Below are positions 8,807 through 18,583 of a stretch of DNA of 64,000 bases, one piece after another (positions within the stretch are counted from its first letter, which is position 1; the number at the start of each line of letters is the position of its first letter). Source of the DNA: JBMHDW01 sp049889175 (GTDB taxonomy: Bacteria > Pseudomonadota > Gammaproteobacteria > Comchoanobacterales > Comchoanobacteraceae); assembly GCA_049889175.1 (NCBI GenBank), contig JBMHDW010000012.1, positions 115,756-179,755 on the forward strand, read 5' to 3'. The notes below the pieces were generated by a model. The model made no database searches and was not told the origin of the DNA. It was given only the letters and a program-made list of their open reading frames with translations. The translations under genes were made by a program, and so were the position numbers.

Positions 8807-10196
8807 ACTGATGAAACCTCCAAATTATTGTTCCAGCAAAAAGAATGATAATGACATACCTTAAGATCACATCAATACCATATGACCAGATTGTATTGAC
8901 ATTGTAAAGAGATACTTCATCATGCACTATAGATTCTAGGTGATTAAAGGTGGTTAATATTTCGTTGGTAAGTGGTTTGATAACGCCACTGTACCCATCA
9001 AAACTTGATATCAGCGTGTCTTTTAATGACGCATAGGCGATTAACCTATAGCGCGCAAACAACCAGCGTTTGGTCATCGATAGAGCATACCATTGGTTAT
9101 TGTTGATAATGATATTAATGCCAGCAGAGTGTTGACCATCAGGATCTGCAAATAATGCATCATAACAAATAAATGCATGGATAGCGCCAATACCCAAACT
9201 CAAAGTGTTATTAGAATCGATTGGATAGTGAGAAAGCCATGATATTTCGGGCCAATAAGTATTTTTGATTTGATTTATGTATGATTGAATAGTCTCTGGA
9301 AGTGAGTCAATAAAGATGCTTTCACCAAAGGGAACTAAATATTTTTTCTGAACCATTTGTTGGTCATTACCTGCATCTTTGACCATAACATTATGGATGC
9401 CAGAGTTGTCTTTATAGAGGCTACCAAATATCATCACATGTTTATTGTCTTCATCTTTATCTATAAGATCATTGACGGATGTTGGTAATAAGCCTTCAGG
9501 CCATATTGATACATCGTCTTGGTTAGCTTGATGATAAAGTCTTATAAAATTTGAATTATGATCCGGTTGAATAACTGCTGCTTGAATGTGCGAGTCTGGT
9601 ATTCTGTCATAGTATTTTGGGATAAGAGAAGCAAATAATATAATAAATAACAATAGAATGCCTTGCTGAAAAAATGAACGTGTTACTATCAATAACATAA
9701 TCAGCGCGAAGCCAAGCGTACCAGTCACTGCATTTAAAGTAACTAATGGTGAATAAGCTTGAGTAGATGCAAGACTCAGTAAAGGAATATGAGTAAAATA
9801 CATGATGACTTCTGTGATTAGCCATACACCAACAAAGATAAGAGCATTAAATCGAGGTGTTAATGGTTTAAGTAACTTAAATGATCCTATATGAAGCCAT
9901 ACAATAAGACCAAGAAAAGCAAATAAGCATACACATGCCAATAACCATGGCAGGGAGCCAAACTGAACTGCAACGGGGACTAACCAGAATAATGAGCATA
10001 ATAAGTAGCAAAAAAAACCTAAGACATAAGGAGATTGGTAGCTAGATAATGATTTTTGGTAGCGGTATAAAATTGATAGTCCAAACCATGAAAACAACCA
10101 TGAGCTACCCCAAAGTGAAATGAAGTAGGGTAAAGCAATCATTGAACCTGCTAGGGCACTAAACAACCAAGGCACAGTGCTACCAACGAATTTCAA
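8781..10196 (-). CDS. lnt: Apolipoprotein N-acyltransferase
   Basis: Adds the third acyl chain to the N-terminal cysteine of lipoproteins in the inner membrane, needed for Lol sorting. The 471-residue protein has six or so hydrophobic helices in the first ~200 residues, then a nitrilase-like CN-hydrolase domain facing the periplasm, and a final C-terminal helix. The catalytic triad is visible: Glu in SIWPEG, Lys in QKKYLVPFGE, Cys in HAFICYD. The residue after ICY is Asp rather than the usual Glu, and the NDAWF-type loop is NNQWY, so the active site is slightly unusual. The gene overlaps corC upstream by 17 bp and leuS downstream by 26 bp. Confidence 0.93.
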   Translation of the reverse strand: MKFVGSTVPWLFSALAGSMIALPYFISLWGSSWLFSWFGLSILYRYQKSLSSYQSPYVLGFFCYLLCSLFWLVPVAVQFGSLPWLLACVCLFAFLGLIVWLHIGSFKLLKPLTPRFNALIFVGVWLITEVIMYFTHIPLLSLASTQAYSPLVTLNAVTGTLGFALIMLLIVTRSFFQQGILLLFIILFASLIPKYYDRIPDSHIQAAVIQPDHNSNFIRLYHQANQDDVSIWPEGLLPTSVNDLIDKDEDNKHVMIFGSLYKDNSGIHNVMVKDAGNDQQMVQKKYLVPFGESIFIDSLPETIQSYINQIKNTYWPEISWLSHYPIDSNNTLSLGIGAIHAFICYDALFADPDGQHSAGINIIINNNQWYALSMTKRWLFARYRLIAYASLKDTLISSFDGYSGVIKPLTNEILTTFNHLESIVHDEVSLYNVNTIWSYGIDVILRYVIIILFAGTIIWRFHQYVKNRIQR

Positions 10197-10983
10197 CTAA
10201 CCGAATACGTCGACCATCCGTGTTGAGTATTTTGAATTTTAATTCATTAAGTTCAAGTAATTCTCCTACATTGGGAATATACCCGAAGTGATACAACAAA
10301 AGACCACCAAGTGTATCGTAATATTGAGATTCATTAAACGATTTTGGAAGAAATTTATTAAGATTTTCAACAGATGCTAAGCCATTAACAATATAATGTG
10401 ACTCTGTGATTTTTTTGATCATATTAGGCTCATTGGGCTCATAGTCTTCATCTTCAATATCACCTACAATTTCTTCTAAAATATCTTCAATGGTAATAAT
10501 CCCGTTGAAGTTATTATATTCATCGACAGCAATAGCCATATGAGAGCGCTGTTGTTTAAGCTCAGAAAGTAGACCGTCAATACGCTTAGAATCAGGCACA
10601 ATATGAACAGGATGAATATAATCTGAAAGATGCACTGTCATACTGTCTTTATTGATTGAGTTAATGAGTCTTTTGGCAAGTAATACACCCATAACTTGAT
10701 TTTCAGTTGACATAACTGGGAACCTGGAATGCTGGCTTTCAATGATAACCGGAAGAATTTCATCAAGTTTAGCATTTTGGTCGATGCATATTGCTCTGTA
10801 CCGAGGAACCATTAGATCACGAACTTTAAGCTGAGATACCATTAGACAGCCATTAATCATGGATTTTTGATTAGCGTCAATGACTCTTTCGGAACAGGAC
10901 GTCTGAATAATAGACGAAAGTGTTTCTTTCCCATATTTTCGGAGTTCGCGTTTTAGCAAAACTTCAAACAACCATTTAAACAT
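10180..10983 (-). CDS. corC: CorC/YbeX-type CBS-domain protein
   Basis: Soluble protein with two CBS domains and a C-terminal CorC/HlyC domain; the family is linked to Mg/Co efflux and, in E. coli (YbeX), to ribosome metabolism. About 267 residues: N-terminal helix, CBS pair around residues 55-180 (MVPRYRAICIDQNAKLDEIL; FNGIITIEDILEEIVGDIEDE), then the CorC domain ending GRRIRLVEI. The start chosen is ATG at 10983, overlapping the phoH stop by 8 bp. An in-frame GTG at 10992 would add three residues. It is in its normal order after phoH and before lnt, except that ybeY, usually between phoH and corC, is absent. Confidence 0.93.
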   Translation of the reverse strand: MFKWLFEVLLKRELRKYGKETLSSIIQTSCSERVIDANQKSMINGCLMVSQLKVRDLMVPRYRAICIDQNAKLDEILPVIIESQHSRFPVMSTENQVMGVLLAKRLINSINKDSMTVHLSDYIHPVHIVPDSKRIDGLLSELKQQRSHMAIAVDEYNNFNGIITIEDILEEIVGDIEDEDYEPNEPNMIKKITESHYIVNGLASVENLNKFLPKSFNESQYYDTLGGLLLYHFGYIPNVGELLELNELKFKILNTDGRRIRLVEIRW

Positions 10984-11893
10984 TATTCTCACTTAATAAT
11001 CGTAAACAATCTGCAACTAAAGAATGTCTCATAATATCATTATACGTAAAAGAGTGTAAACCAATTTTTGGGTGGTTAGTCAGACGATCCAGAGCAATTT
11101 TAAAACCAGACGTAACATTTCGGTGTAAGTCACATTGACTTAAGTCGCCACATAAGATCAATTTTGAATGATGGCCCATTCTAGAAACACACATAATTAA
11201 TTGGTCTTTAGTCATGTTTTGAACTTCATCCATCACAATAAATGCGTGACTAAATGTTCGACCACGCATATAGGCAATAGGCGCGATTTCAATGGTATTA
11301 GAGGCCAATAATTCATCGAGCTCTTCAGGCTTAAAGAAGCGCTTAAGCACATCGAAGATAGGTTGCATATAGGGGTTTATCTTTTCATTAACATCACCAG
11401 GCAGAAAACCAAGTTGTTCTCCAGCCTCAACAACAGGACGAGCAAAGACAAGTTTTGAAAATTGTTGTTGTTTTAACATCGATACCGCTAATGCAACAGC
11501 TAAAAATGTTTTACCCGTTCCTGCTGGGCCATTACAGAGCACCAAGTCGTGTTGTTCAACCTTAGAAACAAAGATATCTTGTGATTTTGTTTTGGTTTTA
11601 AAGCAATGCGTTAATGCAAACTTTTTGGGCAATTGAAGGTGCCAAGATAAGTGATCAAAATCCCCGGCATTTAAAGCATGGAGTTCTGACTGGTAGATAA
11701 GGTGCTCGAGGTATTGTCTGAAAAAAGTACCATTGAAATGCTCATCATGTTCCATAACAATCAAGACATTCTCTTTAATCCCAAGTTTAACTGAGAGCTT
11801 ATTTTCAATCAGACTCAAGAATTCATAGCCTGCACCAAATGTACGAATTAAATGATCATGATTATTTATTATTAAGGGAAAATGTTTGATCAT
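10976..11893 (-). CDS. ybeZ: PhoH-like ATPase (YbeZ)
   Basis: Cytoplasmic P-loop NTPase of the PhoH family, 305 residues, thought to act with YbeY in rRNA processing and 70S quality control. It shows Walker A GPAGTGKT, the family signature FARPVVEAGEQLGFLPGD, a Walker B-like IVMDEVQN and the sensor motif LCGDLSQCD. The ATG overlaps the miaB stop (11890-11893). Its normal partner gene ybeY does not follow; corC overlaps the phoH stop directly, so no room exists for it. Confidence 0.94.
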   Translation of the reverse strand: MIKHFPLIINNHDHLIRTFGAGYEFLSLIENKLSVKLGIKENVLIVMEHDEHFNGTFFRQYLEHLIYQSELHALNAGDFDHLSWHLQLPKKFALTHCFKTKTKSQDIFVSKVEQHDLVLCNGPAGTGKTFLAVALAVSMLKQQQFSKLVFARPVVEAGEQLGFLPGDVNEKINPYMQPIFDVLKRFFKPEELDELLASNTIEIAPIAYMRGRTFSHAFIVMDEVQNMTKDQLIMCVSRMGHHSKLILCGDLSQCDLHRNVTSGFKIALDRLTNHPKIGLHSFTYNDIMRHSLVADCLRLLSENNV

Positions 11894-13221
11894 ACAGCGA
11901 GACGGCCTCTTAGTGAGTTAGCATATACTTCACTTATTGTAACTGAAACCATTTCACCAATACAAGATTTTGGCCCAATGAAATTAACAATACGATTATT
12001 TTCTGTTCGTCCAGAAAGGACGGTATCATCTTTTTTACTGGTTCCTGTCACCAAAACTTGATAAGTATTATGAAGCATTGCTTGACTGTATTCTGCAGCA
12101 TATGATTTGATTCGTTCTTGTAAGATTGCTAATCTTTCTTTTTTAACACTCATTGGCGTATCGTCTGGCAAATCACTCGCTGGTGTTCCAGGTCGTTGAC
12201 TGTAGATAAAACTAAATGATTGATCAAATTTTATGGCATCAACTAAGTTCATGGTTTCCTGAAAGTCTTGTTCAGTCTCACCAGGGAAGCCAACAATAAA
12301 ATCTGATGAAATTGATATATCAGGGCGGTGTTGACGTACTTGATCAATAATTGAATAGAATCGATCAATGTTATAACCACGTTTCATACCAGTAAGAATA
12401 CGATTTGATCCAGATTGAACAGGTAAGTGTAGCTGATTGACAAGCTTCGGTACTTCAGCATAGGCCTGAATGAGCGTATCGCTAAATGCTTGAGGATGGG
12501 ATGTTGTAAATCGTATACGCTCAATGCCATCAAGAGCAGAAATGTAATGAATAAGCAAGGCGAGATCTACCTCATCTTTGTCATGCGTCATACCACGATA
12601 GTCGTTAACATTTTGACCAAGTAAGACGATTTCTTTACAACCTTTTTCTGCAAGTTGGTATACTTCTTCAAGTATGCCATCGAATGACCGAGAAATTTCC
12701 TCCCCACGAGTGTATGGGACAACACAATATGAACAAAATTTACTGCATCCTTCCATGATAGAGACAAAGGAGGTTGCCTGTTTTTTTTCTGGAATGACTA
12801 TTTTATCAAATTTTTCATGCAACGGAAAAGAAACATCAATGACTGGTTTTTTGGTACGTTGATGGTCAGCATATAGCTCAGGTAAGCGGTGGATGGTCTG
12901 TGGACCAAAAACCAAATCAACGTAAGGTGCACGGCGAATAATTTGCTCACCTTCTTGGCTTGCAACACATCCTCCAACAGCAATCGTAAGTGAGGGCTTT
13001 TTCTTTTTTAAAAGGTGCCAACGTCCAAGTTCAGAAAATACTTTCTCTTGTGCTTTTTCACGAATTGAGCAGGTATTGAGAATAACAAGATCAGCTTCTT
13101 CTGGCACAAAGGTTTGCATCATAGAATGATCTTGAAGTAATAAATCTCTCATATGATCGGCATCACGCTCATTCATTTGACACCCATAATTTTGAATAAA
13201 TAACTTAGCTGGTAGTGACAT
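11890..13221 (-). CDS. miaB: tRNA-2-methylthio-N6-dimethylallyladenosine synthase MiaB
   Basis: Radical-SAM methylthiotransferase that adds the 2-methylthio group to i6A37 of tRNAs reading UNN codons. It acts after MiaA, whose gene is also in this window. The 443-residue protein has the N-terminal UPF0004 domain with cluster cysteines (YGCQMNERDA, ILNTCSIREKA, GGCVA), the radical-SAM motif CSKFCSYC near residue 160, and the C-terminal TRAM domain. The length is as in E. coli (474) minus a few loops. It starts 17 bp inside the 3' end of the upstream MFS gene. The order miaB-phoH-corC-lnt is the classical gammaproteobacterial one. Confidence 0.97.
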   Translation of the reverse strand: MSLPAKLFIQNYGCQMNERDADHMRDLLLQDHSMMQTFVPEEADLVILNTCSIREKAQEKVFSELGRWHLLKKKKPSLTIAVGGCVASQEGEQIIRRAPYVDLVFGPQTIHRLPELYADHQRTKKPVIDVSFPLHEKFDKIVIPEKKQATSFVSIMEGCSKFCSYCVVPYTRGEEISRSFDGILEEVYQLAEKGCKEIVLLGQNVNDYRGMTHDKDEVDLALLIHYISALDGIERIRFTTSHPQAFSDTLIQAYAEVPKLVNQLHLPVQSGSNRILTGMKRGYNIDRFYSIIDQVRQHRPDISISSDFIVGFPGETEQDFQETMNLVDAIKFDQSFSFIYSQRPGTPASDLPDDTPMSVKKERLAILQERIKSYAAEYSQAMLHNTYQVLVTGTSKKDDTVLSGRTENNRIVNFIGPKSCIGEMVSVTISEVYANSLRGRLAV

Positions 13222-14443
13222 TGTTCTCGTCCTGTTTTAATTTTATAAAAAATGAAAGTAGAAATACGATTAGTAGAAATATGGGTAAAATAAGAATAAA
13301 AGAATCATCCCCAACACGCGTTTGAATAAATTTACCAAGCATTCCAGGAATCATAACAAAAAAGTTTACACAAGCAACGGCAGAGCCAGTTAAACCCCTA
13401 GATACTGTACTTGAAGCTAATGGAAAAACCAAAATCTCAGCAGAGATACACAAACCTAAGACAAAAACCATAAAAGCTTGTAAGAAGGTACCTGATACAA
13501 AATGAAAAGTTAAGAATGATACAATAATGCAAGATGCTAGAGATCCAAAGGTAAGCAAGATACGAGATTTATGTGGGCTTTTGCTCATCCAGCCAACCAG
13601 TGGTGATCCAACAATAAAGCCAACTGATAATGTCGTTGCAATAAGTGTTATAAACGACTTCATCTCTGCTTCAGAACCTGTGAACGTAAATAAATTAGGA
13701 ATTAAAGTATTGCCATATTCCGTGAACAGGATGATGGGTAAGAACAAAACCGCACCAATAATTCCAATAAGCCAAAGGTTAAGGCTTTTGAATAATTGTA
13801 AATAGCCTTTGATAATTGCCGACCATGTTTGAATTTCTTGTTCAGGTAATTGAGGAATCCTAACGAAACAAAAAATCAAAATCAGTATTAAAGCACTGAT
13901 GGCTAAAGCAAGCACAAAAAAAGATTGAATTGATGATAAAAGCTCCATAAGCTGCAGCCCAACGTATGAAGAAAAGAGAAGTCCAACACCTGAGGATAGG
14001 CCTGATGCAAAGTTAATATCATTGGGAACAAGGTGAGTTGCGGTGGTAATAACACAAACAAAAGCGAATGCTGAACCAGCGCCAATTAAAAACCGGCCAG
14101 CATAGATAAGATAAGTTTGATCAGGTGTCGCAAAACCAGAAAAGGCAACCCCGATAAATAATAACAGGGTTGAGACTAACAAAACAGATCTAACGCCATA
14201 ACGATCAACCATGGGACCCGCTATGAGTTGAAGCGGCACATACGAATAATAATAATACGATTTGATGTTTCCTGTTATAATATTGGCAAGGTCTGATGGC
14301 GTTCCAGAATGAGAACCGTACTTTAAATTCGCATGCGCGAAGGCGTTAGGAATTGATCTTAATAATGATTCAAATCCATAGAAAAAAATAACGATGCCTA
14401 AAATAAACCAATAGAGAAATGCTTTAGATGTTTGTTGCGACAT
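13205..14443 (-). CDS. MFS transporter (first of a tandem pair by position)
   Basis: A 412-residue polytopic protein with about 12 predicted membrane helices and the loop 2-3 signature of the major facilitator superfamily (AGPMVDRYGVRSVL). Substrate unknown. The N-terminal FYGFESLLRSIPNAF style and the pairing with a second MFS gene recall metabolite/H+ symporters that are expanded in Coxiella and Legionella, an inference from memory only. It lies 7 bp after the neighbouring MFS gene and overlaps miaB by 17 bp, so it is inside the gatCAB-to-leuS transcription unit. The two MFS proteins are clearly different in sequence and are not a recent duplication. Confidence 0.85.
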   Translation of the reverse strand: MSQQTSKAFLYWFILGIVIFFYGFESLLRSIPNAFAHANLKYGSHSGTPSDLANIITGNIKSYYYYSYVPLQLIAGPMVDRYGVRSVLLVSTLLLFIGVAFSGFATPDQTYLIYAGRFLIGAGSAFAFVCVITTATHLVPNDINFASGLSSGVGLLFSSYVGLQLMELLSSIQSFFVLALAISALILILIFCFVRIPQLPEQEIQTWSAIIKGYLQLFKSLNLWLIGIIGAVLFLPIILFTEYGNTLIPNLFTFTGSEAEMKSFITLIATTLSVGFIVGSPLVGWMSKSPHKSRILLTFGSLASCIIVSFLTFHFVSGTFLQAFMVFVLGLCISAEILVFPLASSTVSRGLTGSAVACVNFFVMIPGMLGKFIQTRVGDDSFILILPIFLLIVFLLSFFIKLKQDENNVTTS

Positions 14444-14450
14444 AGAAACC

Positions 14451-15683
14451 TTAATGAGTAGTTGTGTTTGGTGTGTGATCAGGCATTAACCAAGTGAGTA
14501 TTGATGCGATGCCAATCATCATCGCTGTAGAAAACACATAAAGCGTCAATTGTGTTGTTGTTTCTAGTTTAAATGAGAAGAGATACAACAATAGGGGAAT
14601 AATGAATGCCAAGATCATATTGAACATATTCATAACACCCATTGAGGTACCTGCTATATGTGGTGGATTTAACTCTTTAATTAATGAAAATGAAGGTAAG
14701 AATCCACCTGTAAAAAAGCCCCAACAAAATAACGCTATACCAAAAAAGTGGATTTCTAGCTTGAAAAAAGCAATTAACATTAAGATCGGCATTATCATCA
14801 GCGCAGATAATCGCATCACCTTTACTCGAGAGCCGAGTTTATCACTTAAACGACCTAAAATGGGGCTGCCAAATAAAAACCCAAGTGGGATCATGATTTG
14901 TAAACTATCTTTAAAACTTGGAAATTGATTTATATAAGGAGCCATTATATCTTCACCATAAGCAACTAAAAATAATAAATATGGCGTAAATACGAGCATT
15001 CCATAAAAGGCAATAATATAAGTATTTTTTTGCTTTAGCACAGACATTAATTCTGAGGCATAAGCTGACATTGATGTTGGTTTAGGTGCATCATCAGGCG
15101 CTGAACGAACAAAGATCAGTGATACAACCGCTAAAAACAGCCCAATAAAACCCAATACTTCAAATGTAGTTCTCCATGAGAACTCATATACGAGTGTCTG
15201 AAAAACAGATGATTTATCAACAATAAAACCTAGAGTGCCAAAGGTAAGGAGAATACCAGTAAGCGAAGCATGATGATTTTCAGTAAACCAAGTGGCCGCT
15301 AGTTTTAACGCACACAATGCAGCTGCTGAACAACCAAGGCCAGTGATAAATCGTGAAAATAAAAACATTTCAGGGTTGGTTGAGAAAGACGAAACAAGAG
15401 CGCCAACACTGCAGAGTAAGTATGCTAAAAATAAGACGTACCGCACTGAAACTTTATCTAAAATGATACCAAGTGGTATTTGCATTAACGCATAAGGAAA
15501 ATAGAAGAATGTAGTGATCAGATCAATATTGACATTGGCCGTTAGTACACCCTCGTGCAAAAGGTCTGGTTTAATAAGTCCCATTGGTGCTGAAAGTACA
15601 TTTTCATAAAAATAAAAAAATGCAGCTAAACCCCAAACAAAGAATGAAAAAGATGAATTTAAATAAGTATTACGTTCCGTCAT
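14451..15683 (-). CDS. MFS transporter (second of the tandem pair)
   Basis: A 410-residue polytopic protein with ~12 helices and an MFS loop (PLGIILDKVSVRYVLF in the N-half; LGRLSDKLGSRVKVM in the C-half). The N-terminal FFYFYENVLSAPMG stretch parallels the equivalent region of the next MFS gene, so the two belong to the same subfamily. Its start lies one base from the gatB stop, indicating co-transcription with gatCAB. Substrate not predictable from the sequence; amino acids or other host-derived metabolites are plausible for a host-associated bacterium. Confidence 0.85.
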   Translation of the reverse strand: MTERNTYLNSSFSFFVWGLAAFFYFYENVLSAPMGLIKPDLLHEGVLTANVNIDLITTFFYFPYALMQIPLGIILDKVSVRYVLFLAYLLCSVGALVSSFSTNPEMFLFSRFITGLGCSAAALCALKLAATWFTENHHASLTGILLTFGTLGFIVDKSSVFQTLVYEFSWRTTFEVLGFIGLFLAVVSLIFVRSAPDDAPKPTSMSAYASELMSVLKQKNTYIIAFYGMLVFTPYLLFLVAYGEDIMAPYINQFPSFKDSLQIMIPLGFLFGSPILGRLSDKLGSRVKVMRLSALMIMPILMLIAFFKLEIHFFGIALFCWGFFTGGFLPSFSLIKELNPPHIAGTSMGVMNMFNMILAFIIPLLLYLFSFKLETTTQLTLYVFSTAMMIGIASILTWLMPDHTPNTTTH

Positions 15684-15684
15684 A

Positions 15685-17115
15685 TTATAACATGTCCTTA
15701 AGCATTTGGTTGACTTTTTGCGGATCAGCGCCGCCCTGAGACTTTTTCATCACTTGCCCAACAAAGAAGCCAAATAATCTTTCATTTCCTGATCGATATT
15801 GCTCAAGTTGTTTTGGGTTTTCCTCAAAAACTTCGTTAATCCAAGCTTTAAGTGATGCATCATCTGAAACCAGACGCAAACCAAGCGTATCGATTACCTT
15901 ATCAATATCGTTTTCACGATGAATAAAGATATATTCTAGTACTTTTTTACCAGATGTGTGTGATATAGATTTTTGGTTCACTTCTTTAATGAGCGCAGCG
16001 ACAACGCTGGGCATTAGCTCACCAAATCCTTCAACGAGTGTCTTTTTTTGATCGTATATTACACCGAGAATCACTGATAGAAGCCAATTACATGCATCTT
16101 TAGGGGTAATGTCAGCTTTGACAAGCGCATCAAAATATTCTGCAATCGTTTTTTCACTTAATAATGCCGTAACTTCTTTTGAAGGTAAGGCATAGACATC
16201 TTGATATCTTTTAAGCTTTACAGCAGGAAGCTCTGGCAGTGCTGAACGAGCTGTTTTGATCCAACTATCACTGATAAGCAATGGTGGCACATCAGGCTCA
16301 GGAAAATAACGATAATCATTCGCATTTTCTTTGGATCTCATGGATCGTGTTATGTCTTTGTTTTCATCATACAATCGTGTTTCCTGCACAATAGCTTGTC
16401 CAGCATCCAATAGTTTGCTTTGTCGCTTAACTTCATATTTAAGCGCTTTTTCTATAAATTTAAATGAATTAATATTTTTAATTTCAACGCGGGTACCAAA
16501 AGGGTCTGTATTATTCTTTCGCAGTGAAACATTTACGTCACAGCGAAAATTACCCTGTTGCATATTACCATCACAAATATCAATAAATCTGACTAGGTGA
16601 TGAAGGGTTTTGCAATAAGTAACCGCATCTTCAATGCTGAAAAGATCAGGCTCTGACACAACTTCTAATAGTGGGTTGCCAGCACGGTTTAAGTCAATGT
16701 TTGAGCCATCTACATCATGAATGGATTTCCCAGCATCTTCCTCTAGATGGGCCTGATGAATTCTGATAACTTTTTCCCCTGTTTCTGTGGAAATTTCAAT
16801 ACGGCCACTTGATATAATAGGGTTAGCGTGTTGCGTGATTTGATAGCCTTTAGGCAAATCTGGATAGAAGTAATTTTTACGTGAAAAATCACAGTGTTGA
16901 TTGATGTTTGCATCAATGGCGCATGCAAACATCAAGGCTTTTTCAACAGCACCTTTATTGAGAATGGGCAGCACACCTGGAAGACCTAAATCTCTTATAT
17001 CTGCCTGTGAATTTGATTTGGCACCAAATGCTGTGCTGGCTGGGCTAAATAATTTACTAGAAGTATTGAGTTGTACATGAACCTCAATACCAATGACAAT
17101 TTGATAATCACTCAT
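15685..17115 (-). CDS. gatB: Asp/Glu-tRNA(Asn/Gln) amidotransferase subunit B
   Basis: Kinase/tRNA-binding subunit of GatCAB, which converts Glu-tRNA(Gln) and/or Asp-tRNA(Asn) to the amidated forms. The 476-residue protein starts with the GatB signature IGIEVHVQLNTSSKLFSPA, has RKNYFYPDLPKGYQI and DLNRAGNPLLEVVSEPD in the catalytic cradle, and ends with the YqeY-like tail domain (GGADPQKVNQMLKDML) that contacts the tRNA. It lies 10 bp after gatA. Presence of the complex implies that glutaminyl- and/or asparaginyl-tRNA is made indirectly, common in reduced genomes. Confidence 0.98.
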   Translation of the reverse strand: MSDYQIVIGIEVHVQLNTSSKLFSPASTAFGAKSNSQADIRDLGLPGVLPILNKGAVEKALMFACAIDANINQHCDFSRKNYFYPDLPKGYQITQHANPIISSGRIEISTETGEKVIRIHQAHLEEDAGKSIHDVDGSNIDLNRAGNPLLEVVSEPDLFSIEDAVTYCKTLHHLVRFIDICDGNMQQGNFRCDVNVSLRKNNTDPFGTRVEIKNINSFKFIEKALKYEVKRQSKLLDAGQAIVQETRLYDENKDITRSMRSKENANDYRYFPEPDVPPLLISDSWIKTARSALPELPAVKLKRYQDVYALPSKEVTALLSEKTIAEYFDALVKADITPKDACNWLLSVILGVIYDQKKTLVEGFGELMPSVVAALIKEVNQKSISHTSGKKVLEYIFIHRENDIDKVIDTLGLRLVSDDASLKAWINEVFEENPKQLEQYRSGNERLFGFFVGQVMKKSQGGADPQKVNQMLKDML

Positions 17116-17125
17116 AGGAATCCTT

Positions 17126-18583
17126 TTATTGATATTGATTTGGTATTGCTTGATGCCAATCAGTTAACTGTTGAAAATGATGTGCCAAGCGAAGAATTCG
17201 CTCTTCACGGAAACGATCACCAATAATTTGCATGCCAACGGGCATTTGATTGACAAAACCAATAGGCACAGAAATTGCCGGAAGTCCAGCGAGATTAACA
17301 GTTATGGTATAAATATCAGATAAGTACATACTAACTGGATCATTGGTTTTTTCGCCGATCTTAAATGCTGTAGAAGGCGCTGTTGGACACAGTAATACAT
17401 CAGCTTTTGCAAATGCCTTCATATAATCAAGTCTGATTTTTTCCTGTACCTTTTTCGCCTTAAGATAGTAATCAGATGAATATCCAGAAGACAACGAAAA
17501 AGATCCAAGAAGTATTCTTCGCTTGACTTCATCACCAAAACCTTGCTCCCTAGATTTTTCATAAGTTTCGGTTAAATCATCATGTGGTGATCTAAAGCCG
17601 TAACGAATGCCGTCGTAGCGTGCTAAGTTAGAAGATGCTTCACAGGGTGCAATGGTATAATAAGTTGGAATCGCATATTCCATATTGGGCAGTGAAACCT
17701 CTATAAAATGGTGTCCTTGCTGTTGAAGTGTATCTATGGCATCATCAATAAGTGATTGTAAAGATGCATTAAGTGTGCCATTGAAGTATTCTTTGGGTAA
17801 CCCAATGGTCATCTTTTCAGGTGCTTGGCTAATACCTTTAATGTAATCAGGGACACAAACATCACTGCAGGTCATATCGTTAGTGTCGTGACCTGCCATG
17901 ACTTGAAGCATGGCTGCACAGTCTTCTGCGCTGGCACCAAAAGGTCCCGCTTGATCAAGGCTTGATGCATAAGCGGCCATACCAAATCTTGATATCCGTC
18001 CATAGGATGGTTTTAATCCAGTTACACCGCAAAAACTTGCTGGTTGTCTAATGGATCCACCGGTATCAGTTCCAGTTGTTAAAGGTACAAGTCTAGCGGC
18101 AACTGCAGCAGCAGAGCCACCTGATGATCCACCAGGAACCGTATTAAGGTCCCAAGGATTTCGACATGGTCCATGGTGACTTGTTTCATTGGAGGATCCC
18201 ATGGCAAATTCATCCATATTAAGACGACCTATATTGATAGCGCCAGCATCATTAAGCCTGGAGACTAATGTTGCTGAATAGGGGGATATATAGCCATCCA
18301 ATATTTTGGATCCACAAGTGAGTGGCTCATCTTGTACACAAAATATATCTTTATGCATGATCGGTATGCCTGTTAAAAGACCGGCAGTTCCTGAATCAAT
18401 GGCTTTTTGTGCTGCTGAAACTTGAGCCGATATTGTCTCTTTATTTTGATAAACAACAGCATTAATGTCTTGATCAAAAGCATCAACTCTGTCTAGAAAA
18501 TAATCTGTACACTCTTTAACAGAAATTTTTCTAGATGTAAGCAACTCATTAAGTGCTTTAATTGATAGTGTATGTAATTTCAT
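17126..18583 (-). CDS. gatA: Asp/Glu-tRNA amidotransferase subunit A
   Basis: Amidase-signature subunit that releases ammonia from glutamine for GatB. At 485 residues it carries the Ser-cisSer-Lys triad: Lys in IPIMHKDIF, Ser in the glycine/serine-rich GGSSGGSAAAVA, and Ser in GTDTGGSIRQPA. The start overlaps the gatC stop by 4 bp (ATGA), so translation is coupled. A second, more distant amidase-signature gene occurs at 61605-63005 in this window; that one lacks gatB/gatC neighbours. Confidence 0.98.
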   Translation of the reverse strand: MKLHTLSIKALNELLTSRKISVKECTDYFLDRVDAFDQDINAVVYQNKETISAQVSAAQKAIDSGTAGLLTGIPIMHKDIFCVQDEPLTCGSKILDGYISPYSATLVSRLNDAGAINIGRLNMDEFAMGSSNETSHHGPCRNPWDLNTVPGGSSGGSAAAVAARLVPLTTGTDTGGSIRQPASFCGVTGLKPSYGRISRFGMAAYASSLDQAGPFGASAEDCAAMLQVMAGHDTNDMTCSDVCVPDYIKGISQAPEKMTIGLPKEYFNGTLNASLQSLIDDAIDTLQQQGHHFIEVSLPNMEYAIPTYYTIAPCEASSNLARYDGIRYGFRSPHDDLTETYEKSREQGFGDEVKRRILLGSFSLSSGYSSDYYLKAKKVQEKIRLDYMKAFAKADVLLCPTAPSTAFKIGEKTNDPVSMYLSDIYTITVNLAGLPAISVPIGFVNQMPVGMQIIGDRFREERILRLAHHFQQLTDWHQAIPNQYQ

